Source of the DNA: Brachypodius melanocephalos
Lineage: Eukaryota > Chordata > Aves > Passeriformes > Pycnonotidae
Length of the DNA stretch: 64,000 nt
Assembly (NCBI GenBank): GCA_013398615.1
Contig: VZSR01003803.1
Span: forward strand, 8,291,836 to 8,355,835
Direction of reading: 5' to 3'
The notes beneath the pieces are model-generated. The model made no database searches, had not been told where the DNA came from, and saw nothing but the letters and a program-made list of their open reading frames with translations. The position numbers were made by a program, and so were the translations under genes. Positions 50,970-61,076 of the stretch are shown one piece after another. Positions within the stretch are counted from its first letter, which is position 1. Each line of letters opens with the position of its first letter.

Positions 50970-51353
50970 ATTCTGACATTTTAGACTCGCCTTCTGATGT
51001 TTTGGAACTCTGAGATGAGTTCCCACACTCTTTCATGTAAATAAGAAAATGTTTGCATTCTTTTGCTCTGAGAAAAGCATTTAAATGATTGGGATGTTCA
51101 CCAATCTGAGTGGATGAGGTGACATGCCTTTGGCCAATACTTGGCCATCTATGTACAATGTATATAAATGAAGTAAAAAATTTAAATAAAGAGAATTCTT
51201 GCATGCTGACCCCAGACCTGTTCTGCCTCATCCTTTCCAAACTCCACGAATGCTGCACAAATAGTGCAACACTTTGTGACAAGGCTTTTGCCTCAGTTCA
51301 GTCGAAACTGAACATTCCTGCTCAAGTTCCCAGGTTAATTTTCCTTTCCTGGA
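50970..51353 (+). mobile_element. LTR-like segment next to assembly gap
   Basis: CCAAT (51134-51138), TATATAAA (51161-51168) and AATAAA (51185-51190), followed by C/T-rich U5-like sequence, suggest an LTR. The TATA to AATAAA distance is only about 25 bases, which is shorter than usual. The right end is cut by the gap. This is a weak call. Confidence 0.33.
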
Positions 51354-51453
51354 NNNNNNNNNNNNNNNNNNNNNNNNNNNNNNNNNNNNNNNNNNNNNNN
51401 NNNNNNNNNNNNNNNNNNNNNNNNNNNNNNNNNNNNNNNNNNNNNNNNNNNNN
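51354..51453. other. Assembly gap (100 N)
   Basis: Exactly 100 N characters, the conventional placeholder for a gap of unknown size. It separates an LTR-like segment from a CR1 3' end. Any protein frame across it is artificial. Confidence 1.
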
Positions 51454-51757
51454 TATAGACAGGTGGTGGCCAGTCTCTTCTCCCAGGTTACAAGAGACAG
51501 GGCAAGAGAAAACAACTTCTATTTGCACCAGGGGATGTTCAGATTCGATATTATGAGAGATTTCCTTAAAGAGTTATTAAAAACTGGAACAATTTGCGCA
51601 GTGAAGTGGTGGAGTCATCATCCCTGGAGGAATTTAAAAGACGTGTAGATGTGGCAATTGGGGACATGGTTCAGTGGCAGACTTGGCAGAGCTGGGTTAA
51701 TGGTTAAACTCAGTGATCTTAAATGTCTTTTCCAAACTAAACGATTCTATGATTCTA
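51454..51757 (+). mobile_element. CR1 LINE 3' end
   Basis: Clear avian CR1 3' end. It has 'ggtggccagtctcttctcccaggttacaagagacagg', 'gatgttcagattcgatatta', 'gtggtggagtcatcatccctgga', AAAAGACGTGTAGATGTGGCA, 'gggttaatggttaaactcagtgatct', and a terminus 'aaacgattctatgattctag'. ORF2's last residues are included in mutated form. The 5' part lies in the gap. Confidence 0.95.
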
Positions 51758-54574
51758 GGCACTGGCCTCTGGGAAGGAACTTAGCTCTTAAAAGGAAGCA
51801 TGTGCCTGAGCCATTCTTCCCCAGCTAACAGATTTTTGAAATGACATTGACTGGATATCCATGACATCCATTGACAATAAGTCATAAAGATGGCATGTGA
51901 AGATGTGAAAAAGGAAAATAACTGAAAGTCTGTATATTGTATATAAAACTTGGAGATAATTATCCATCCATTTCCACATTTTTCCATCCGTCTGTACATT
52001 GTTTGAAGTTTAAACTCATTTCAGTTCACCTCATATTGTCTGTGTATCATGCTTTCTTCCACTCCCTGCATATTTTTTTTTGTGGGGCTGGAATCTTATA
52101 AGAGCTGGATACCCCTGCAGAACTTTTTTATAACATATATACAGAGCAGCATCTTTGGCAAGCCCCAGTATTGGCAGATGCTGCTCCAACCACCATCAGT
52201 GTTACATCTGTGTAGCATTTAGCTGTCCTAAGTGCATGCTTGTCAAGTTTCACCTTTAAAAATTAAATGCAAAGTCTCGTGGGCATCTTTAATTGTCCTT
52301 CCAAGAGTACAATACTGAGGCATATAAAGGCATATTGATAATATATAAATATCAATAATTCAATATTAATTCTACTTTTCTCTTTGTGTTAGCACAGACC
52401 CTGCCTAACGTTGACTTTAATCAGTCAATTTGTTCTATCAGTACAAGGTGACCATTCGTATAATGTAATGCCATGTTTAGATTCCTTAATCACACACACC
52501 TAATTTTCCTGACATTGATTTTTACTACAATTTTATCCATAGAAGGATTTTTACAGCACACATCTTTCTGCCCAAGAGATGATAACAAATACAGCTTAAC
52601 GTAATTGAAATAATAACACGCTATTTACATTAATAAAAACAAGTATCTAAATTTCAAGGAGTCTCTTGCATTTAAGGTCTGAATGCAGGAATTGGCAGTC
52701 AGGGTTACTAAACTGTAAATTCTCTCACATGGAGTATAACACTTCTGAGGAAACCTTTTAGCTCTTCTGTCATGACATTTCCCTCTGTAAATTTATTTAC
52801 TGTAGCTGTCTCACAGAAGTGTCAGGAGAATGAATCCTTGTACAATTGAGGTTGGGATATTACTAAAAGAGAAAGATTTGGAATTCTAAGGGTTTTGGTG
52901 TAAATGCACTGTACTCTGGATGGATAGGTTGGTGGGTTACACAATCTTCCAATGTATACAACAGAGCACCTTAGGAGCACTCACAGCCACTGAGGCCTCT
53001 TGCTCCTTCCCCAATACAGAAGCGGCTGAGAAGGGCTAGAAAATTAAATTCATTTATTGCTGGCTTTACTTGATCTTCTGAAAAGCATAACAGTGTTTTT
53101 CCCTACTTGCCTATTCTTGCCATCATTTCTAGTATCCAGACAAGACATTAAAATGGTAAATTGCACACAATTTAAGTGGTAAGTGGTAAGATAGTCAGGC
53201 CTTCCTCAGAGACTCCCCACACATATCCCCTCTCCTTTGCTGTCTCAGATGGACAGTGTGATTTGTCCTAAGATAAGAATGCTGGGTGGGAATTAGAGGT
53301 GGAGCTGTCTGGGTGCTGACATAATGAATGCATCCCAAAGAAAGGGGAGCTGTGATTGACTTTGGTGCACTGGGTCTGCAAAAGGGTGTTCAGTGCTGCT
53401 GAGGTCTGGGACAACAGAGTAAACTGTCCTCTCAAGGCTGTAGGCAGTTCTCAGGTGGATCCATTGGCAGGTATGTGTGTAGAATATATCCAGCCCCAAA
53501 ACAGGGAACACTCTCTTCTTCACGGGTGAGTAAAATCGCTAAGATCTGGTCATCTATGGAGGCAAAATGCTAAATTAGCAGCTACACAGGTGCTGTTGCT
53601 TTGTCACCTCACATCCTGCAAGGCCAAAACTGTAAACTTGGACATTTCTACACTGAGCTGCTTATATTATAACAATTTAGACCTGTTTATATTATATACT
53701 GCATTGGGGATATTTAGATACTTTATTAGCAATAAGTCTGACACAATCATTCACAATATCAAAATTAAATGTCTGAGAAAATAGCTGAGAACATATAGAT
53801 GAGCATACATACTCACACAACTGTCACTTAATAAGAAAACAAATGCTTCAAAAGCACTTGAGAAGCAGCAACACACTTCCACATACATTAATTAACTTCT
53901 GTGATGCAAAACGCAGTCAGGTCATGACTGCCACATGAAAATGCTCAATTCTACTGACAGTCATACACAATTAAAAAGAAAATAAAATAGTGGCATTCCT
54001 ATCAAGTCTCCAGCCATTAAATCTGTTTAGTGTTTCTAAAGTGGTGTTATATTGATTTAATGATGCTATTAGTAATATCTGCAGAGAATATATGAATATA
54101 AGCAATTACTCTTTGGGATATTCCTTCCTGGTAGAGAAAACACCTAATTTCACTAATTGCCTCTATTTCTGTTTCTGTTAACTGTACACTGCATACATGT
54201 TAATAATGTTATTATCAGTAGGAGTGAATTTTAATTAACATTCATGTGTAGAAATTTAATTAAAACCAAACATATTCCAATAAGTTTATTTTATTTAATC
54301 AATTGCATAGTTATTTCCAGAGTTAAAGCATTTTACTAGGTATCAATTAACAAAGAGATCTGCAGCTCACCATGAAAGAAAGTTAAAAAAAACCTGTACA
54401 TGAAACAGATATCTAGAGACTCTATCCCTAACTAATACCCAAAATCAAACTGTTACATTAAACACTACTATGAATATATAATAGGAATTATTACCACATA
54501 GTCTTCCAGCTCAGAATATATACTGTATTTTTTTATAAATTCAGGAAAAGTAAGTATGAAGAACTGAAAAACCA
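51758..54574. other. Unassigned AT-rich DNA
   Basis: No gene or repeat recognised. A TATTGATA/TATCAATA inverted repeat (52333-52357) and paired TTAATTAA motifs (54231-54263) are noted. Confidence 0.5.
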
Positions 54575-54665
54575 AATCACCCCCACCCAAGGGGTTTACA
54601 ACAGGGCAAGAAATTGAATCCAGATCTCATGAAAATTGGCTCAGTGCTTTAACTACAAGATGTTA
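54575..54665 (-). mobile_element. Possible tRNA-derived SINE remnant
   Basis: 'cagggcaagaaattgaatccagatctc' followed by 'cagtgctttaactacaagatgtta' resembles, in reverse complement, the tRNA-like B-box end of an old amniote SINE. It shares its pattern with the candidate at 5600-5690. Confidence 0.42.
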
Positions 54666-57600
54666 GAGATACAACTGATCAGTCATTGAGATCTTATAGA
54701 CTTGAAATGCCAAACAATTTCAGAGTGCAGTTTCGGGTTCTTCCCCACATAAAACCACGGAAACTGGAGGAGGTGTTTCATGGAATGTGGGGAATTCAAT
54801 CTATTCTGAAAATCTGCAGTTCTTCTTACTTGTTTTAATCCTCTCACCACCATGTGCATATGACTAACACTGATATAAGGATACAAATATAAAAGGAATT
54901 ATTCCTTTGACCATGCTGCAAGTAAAAATGTTTGACAATGTACCTGAATTTTACTAACTGATTTATAAGAAAATTAGATGGTTTTGTTGTTTTGGGTTTT
55001 TTTTTATAAAAGCTAGTAAAATGAATGTGAGTCCTTTTTGATTCTGAAATTCTGTTAAGGTCCTTGATGGGAGGATCAGCCATGGCTGTGTACTTGGCTG
55101 GTTTCCACAATACCTTACATGATTACAGAAATTTTGCATAATTATGAATACTCTTCTTTGCAGATTCTGGAGAAAATAATCCCTGGAAGTTCTAGGTACT
55201 TTTCAAAATCCAATGTGAAATCCTAAAATTAATCCTTTCCTGATTTGAATCACTAGTGATATTATATATATATTTGAGACTACATTTCTTGTGATTCATT
55301 TCACAGTATAATCAAACTAGATTCAGCACCACTACTTAAAAAAGGACTACAAGTCTCAGGTGCGACTAATTTCTCACTGTCTAGGACAGGTTTGCTTTGA
55401 TTGGCACCTTAGCAATCCTGATCAATGGCATTTAACTCCTGGCATGCACTCAGCAAACACAATTAACAATCCCACACATTTCACCACTCCTGCTGCACAT
55501 GTGCGGACACGTGTGCACACGTGGAGGCTTCAGCCACGCTGACACTCACAAAGTTGTCATGAGCAGACATATGGAGACAATATGACTCTTCTTAAGGTAC
55601 AAGAGATGACAGAAGATGGCATGCTGCTATTAAACACACTTAACAGCCAAGACACACGCCTTTCAGTCACTGTCGGTGTTGCAGTCGTTCCAAGTGGGCA
55701 ATGGCAGCTCTCACACATCATCAAGAAAATTGTCAGTAATCCCTGGAGACCCTGTCTGTCATAATTGGCACTGGTAGAGGAGAAGGATGTCAGGGAGAAA
55801 GATATTAACACACCATCCTGAGATGGCAATGGTGGCAGTTAACACTCCTTCAGACTTTCAAAACTCCTGTGGAAGTCATAGCATAAATATGAAGCACCAG
55901 GATGACATTTTTTACAGCTGCTTCTCATAGTATCATGACATTTAAAGTGCATACTAAAATCTATCAAGTACATTTAAAACATAATTATGCCATAACATGC
56001 ATTAGATACCTAATATGAGCAGGATTAGTCTATCAGTGTTTTGAATTTTTAATGCAGACAATAGAATACAATGCTTTCAAAATGCTATTTTTAAGTTTAT
56101 TATTCAATTAACATGTATACTCTGCCTAAGAAAATAAAACATTTTGAGGGCAAAAAACACTTTTACTGCACATGCAGAGTACGCAATTTAATCCTTAACA
56201 AATTTCTTTTGCCTTTAAATTATGTTATTAGTATGCTAAAAAAATTCTTACATGTTGTCATAACTCTTTAAATTTCGCTACAGTGTACTGGGCTATACAT
56301 CTGCCAAATGGTTTTGCTTTCAGTCTGTTCAATTAAAACCAAAAATACATTTGTCCATACCCTAATCCTATGCTAATATCCTATAGAAAAGTTTTGAGTT
56401 ACTTTTATTATAGTATTTCCAATTTTCACAGTGTTAAAAGTGCTTTACACTAATTGGTTGATGTCTTAGAACAATAACTGGATTCCTATTAAATTCTTAA
56501 CATATCCTGTACCTAATTGTTCAAATGTAGTTCAGTATTTGGTAAAAGGTTTTTTTAAAATAATTTTTAGATAGAGCATTAAAATAAAGTTTTCAGAGAG
56601 ATCTGTCTCCTCAGTTCCTTACATGCAGTCTTAAGCTCAGAAGATTTTTTTAATGGAAATAGAAACTAGAAAACAGACTTTAAAAAAAAAAGAAAATTGA
56701 GAACAAGATAAAAAACAGCAACAAAAACCTCCGCATTTCCTTATATGTCCCCGCAGAATGCTGTATTTTCAAAGACAAATCCCAAGCTGGCTATAAAACC
56801 TACTTTCTCTCTCCCTGAGCCCCTTTGTGGCTTGCTCTCTACCACTGCCATTTCCCTGCTAGCTGTCTCCCTCTGTCCCTCCTTTTACTTTTGGTTTGGT
56901 GAGACAGTTGAAACCTTTCACAATCTTCCCTTCTATGGAATTTTGGTAGCCCCTGGAGACTGGCAGTTCCACCTTCAGATGATCCCATCCAACTGAGCCT
57001 CCAGGGGCAAGCAGCAAGGCAGCCATCCATCCATCTGGCTGGGTGGCCGTTCCTGGTTAAAGGAACATGTGCATGAAAAAATTAAATAGTTACCCAGCCT
57101 GTCACATCTTTTACAAAGAAGGCTAACATAAGAGAGATATTTTAAAGCCCTCACATTACATCTTTTATGTTAATGCTTTGAAAGGAAAACAGACAGATGC
57201 TTAGTATTTCCTTTCATTGCTAACAACATACCTGATAACTTAATGCAGAAATATTTTATTAGAGATAGAGCTCATAATGTCCTTGGAGCTATTCTTCCTT
57301 GATGTTTCTTATTGGATGTTTCCAATTGAAACCTTTTTTAACTTTGCCAAAACTGTACATTTGGAGTGAAATTCTCTCCACTGGGTGTCTGTCAGGTAGA
57401 AGATTTACTTATTTTTTTACCAACATTTCTGCAAAAAATGATTCAGGCATTTCTGTACAAAGCTAACAGAAAATGCTCTTTAATTGATGTTAAACTATAG
57501 CAAATTCAGCAGTTATTTTATGAACACTTTAAAGCAAAATCTTGACCTTTTAGCAGAATTTGGTTTTAAGCCAGATGTGTTTCTGATAGCATCCCAGTGA

Positions 57601-57893
57601 TAAAACTGCCTTTTCTCCATTCTGGAAACCACTGAAAAATATCCTTTCACAGCAGCTTGGAGAGTTCTAAAGGTTTGACAGACTCATTCCTCACAGTTTC
57701 TGTCTTCCAACTTAGAACTTTGACTTGTCTGAGCAAGTTCCACACCTGGTGAGTGACTGAGTATGGTGCAGAACACAGTAACAAAGATCAAGGAAGACTC
57801 TTCCTGAATTTCAGTGCCAATTAATGTGGTCCTCAGGATGTGAACCTGTGAACTAATTAATAGCTTATTTTCCTAGAGCTATAGGTTATTTCT
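54666..57893. other. Unassigned DNA with an E-box palindrome cluster
   Basis: No gene recognised. The part 55330-55860 is richer in GC than the flanks and includes the palindromes at 55495-55523. The part 56740-57060 is also GC-richer and unassigned. The remainder is AT-rich. Confidence 0.48.
55495..55523. promoter_or_regulatory. E-box palindrome cluster
   Basis: GCACATGTGC (55495-55504) is followed by a perfect 16-base palindrome (55508-55523) with CACGTG at each end. Three E-box cores in 29 bases could bind bHLH factors, but binding is inferred. Confidence 0.45.
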
Positions 57894-57899
57894 TCATTG

Positions 57900-58375
57900 C
57901 TGCTCAAGTGACATGGAAGCAGAGGAAATATGAAAAAAAAAAAGCATCACAACATCTGAGTCAAGGACAAAAAACAGATGGCAAGAGACAACTGTTGAGG
58001 GGAGGAGCAGATTGGGACAAGGAACCTGAGGGAGCGTGAGAAGGTTGAAGATGGAGAAGAGAGTGTAATTAATAAGCAAGGAAATGGACTCTGGGAAGAG
58101 GCACATAAGGAACATGGAAATTAGAGCTGTGAGAGCTACACAAGTCATAAATTGTGACCAAAAGTCAAGAAGAGTATGAAAGAACAAAATGATGAAACAA
58201 GGCAGGGAGGTAATAATGGAAAAGTAGGATTTGTACTGAAAATTTGAAGGAATTATAGAGCATAGAGGTCTCAAATGTGTAAGAATATAACTTAAACATT
58301 TGCAGTGACAGACAGGTTATAATACTAGTAATACTACTTCTAGTCAACACTCAGAGAAGGAGATAGAATGGATTG
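57900..58375 (+). other. Purine-rich block with strand asymmetry
   Basis: The plus strand is strongly enriched in A and G for about 470 bases. This produces a 126-residue, pyrimidine-codon (F/L/S-rich) frame on the minus strand that mimics a membrane protein. No repeat family recognised. Confidence 0.6.
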
Positions 58376-59671
58376 AGTTCACATCCCAAACCAAGGCTTG
58401 GAGGAGAACCAGATGCTGAAAACACACTGCTGTACATGTTTAATGGAATTGCACCTTTCTGGGGTTCTATTTTATGCCTGCTGTCATCTATTATTGCTTG
58501 TATCAAGAGAATTTGTGAAGTAGACTTAAAAATCTAGTACATTTTCAATAATGTCTGTATGATTTTCTATATGACAGGATTTCTGGTGGTTTTTTGGTTG
58601 GTTGGTTGGATTTTTTGTTTGTTTGTTTGTTTGTTTTGTGAATGCAGGTTTCTTTTTTTCCTTTTTAAAGCTGGCAATTACATTTTGAAATATGGGTTAA
58701 AATGACAGAATTTTTACATCAAAACATTGAAAAGTAAGTGGTAGCATCAAAATTTCTTACATTAATTCAGTCCTCCCATTTTTGCTCCAAAGTTGAATTT
58801 TTGCTTGTTTGGACACATGAGAAATTCATGTTTGAAGACATAAGAATTGGGAAGAAGCCACCGAGAACTTCTGGTTTTGACTTTCTAACCACCACAATTG
58901 TGCTTAGGAAATTATCTTGCGGCTCAGCTCATAACCCTTGAAATTCCCTTGAAACAGATTAATTCACTTTAGTAGCATGTGTAAGCATATTGTGGTAGCT
59001 GTGATCACAATACTAGTAAGACATCATCTGCTTTAAAACCCAATAGTTTTGAATGTTGCAGATGGTATCAAGACATTAACAAAGTAGGGTATGATCCTTG
59101 GTATTGGTTATTGGTGCAGCTGTTAAGTTAATGAAGTCAGTATATATTCAGTTTTAATTGTAGACACATTTTATTTGAGCTTTCATAGAACAGCTGTGAA
59201 ATAAGTGCTATAATTAATGTTCTGTGGGTTACACTAAAACCTGTATATATGTATGTTATTAATTATATGTTGTAACCTTGGTTCAATTTATTTAGTCTTT
59301 TGTTCCTGAGATGAAAGATTGTCAGATAATTGCACTTTCTTGAAAAAACATTTGAAGATTTCAAAGTCATCTTCATTTGTGCTTTCACCTGCCAAGTCAC
59401 CATCAATAAAATTTATTATTAGATGAAATCAATTTATTTTATTATGTTAATGCCATCTTTACATACCTACATTTATCAGGTACTCAGCATACTAATAAAG
59501 GAGTCAAGCAGGCTATTCCAGTGGTACTTGAAGAAATATCTTGAAGAAATAATTTGAGCTTGTTTTTATATTATTTTCATATAGGGTGCTCCAGATACAC
59601 TATTTCTAGTAAATTGTCATATAAAACATAAAACATCAAAAGCAAAGTTAAATGATGAATCTAATCCTCTT
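58376..59671. other. Unassigned DNA with T/G microsatellite
   Basis: No gene recognised. The T/G tract 58594-58638 lies within it. Confidence 0.5.
58594..58638. repeat. (GGTT)n and (TTTG)n compound microsatellite
   Basis: GGTT repeats at 58596-58609 are followed by TTTG repeats at 58614-58638. Confidence 0.9.
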
Positions 59672-59696
59672 GGGGTGGGGGTTGGGGGGTAAAGGG
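59672..59696 (+). other. Strong predicted G-quadruplex
   Basis: G4, G5, G6 and G3 tracts are separated by loops of 1, 2 and 4 bases. It is the clearest G4 motif in the window. Confidence 0.88.
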
Positions 59697-61020
59697 TGTT
59701 GCAGGTAGGGTAACTGGGTAAACCAAAGAATGTTGCTTTGTGCTATTTTAATTGCAGTAACTAGAAACTCCCAATTCCAGACATTCCTGGTCAAATCTTT
59801 TCTTCTATGAGGGACACAGCAAAGTAGAATTGTCAGCCCTTCTGGGAGACTGACACTGCCACTATAATCTGATATTTTCTCAGACTCAAGTGATTTATAA
59901 AGTTTTACTTCTCTATTTTCATTTGTAAAAAGGCTTGTCTGGTATGTTGGGTTTTTTGTTTTCAAATGAGTTCACAAATTCAGTTATACATGCTTCACCA
60001 AATAAAGACTTGATAATAGTGTCACTCAGGTTTCTTGGGGATAGGGTTATTCAGCTTTACTTATGCACTGCATTATTTATCATATGGCCTTGTACACTGT
60101 GTAACAATCCACATTTCTTCTTTTCCCTTGTGTCACTCTGAAATGCTCAAGTGACTATTCCAGGAAGCACTGAAGATCTGAAAACAACAGGAACTTTTGT
60201 TCTTCCTAGTACTTCCTTCACAGAGTCACAAATCTTCTGGAACAAAAGATGATGCCATATACTGTTGGATACATAAGTTGCCTATGTCATGAATTCTAGA
60301 TTTCCATTACATTCCTCAACAAAAAGATCACCTAGGACTGAAGGCTCATTTAAAAATAATGAAAAGCTTAATTTACTACCAGTGTAGTTACAGCTGCACT
60401 ATACTCCAAAGAAGATTTGCAGTGACAAGGATGCTTCCCACATTAAGTCTCTCTTCTGGTGTATTTCCATTGAACTTAGGGTAGGAGGGAGAGAAATATA
60501 CCAAATATTTGTTACTGCACAGTTAAGGCCATGGGAATTCTGCTCCTCATTTCCTTCATTAATAGGAAAACACAGAATAAATATTTTCCTTTGCAGCTCT
60601 ATACATTTTTGGAAGGCAAAATAGCATCCAATTATTTCACAAAGTAGGCTGCAAACCTCTGGTCTATAAGGGCAAAATTCTGTGTACTATTGTTAGATAC
60701 TTAAACAAAAAATTCTTTTTTTTCTCTAAGTAGCAACATAAATCAGAGGAATCTGGAACTGTTCAACATCTTTGAAAAAAAAATCAGGCCATTTATATTT
60801 AGATATTGAAATAGAAGTTAGGAAGCTAAATTTAGAACCTACTCCTGTTCTGCATTCAGCAGTCATGGACGCTGACCATTTTATAATTCAGTGGAGGGCA
60901 GTTTTTTCCTCCTTTGAGCTCATGGCTCCTTGAAAATATGGGGTAGAGAGATTGAGGATTTTATATTTGTTGCTACTGAGTTTTTATTGGTGCTGGAATA
61001 TTCAGCTATAACTATTGTGG
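59697..61020. other. Unassigned AT-rich DNA
   Basis: No gene or repeat recognised. Confidence 0.5.
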
Positions 61021-61076
61021 GTTTTTTTGTTGTTTTTGTTGTTGTTTGTTTGTTTGTTTGTTGTTTTTTCTTTTTT
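61021..61076. repeat. T/G-rich (TTTG)n tract
   Basis: Runs of T broken by G, with about four TTTG units at the centre and TTG units on both sides. Confidence 0.88.

Noticed and set aside
51110..51556. 148-codon frame
   Set aside because: It runs through 34 unknown codons in the 100-N assembly gap.
57894..58274. 126-codon minus-strand frame resembling a multi-pass membrane protein
   Set aside because: It is explained by purine richness of the plus strand, which yields F, L and S codons in antisense.
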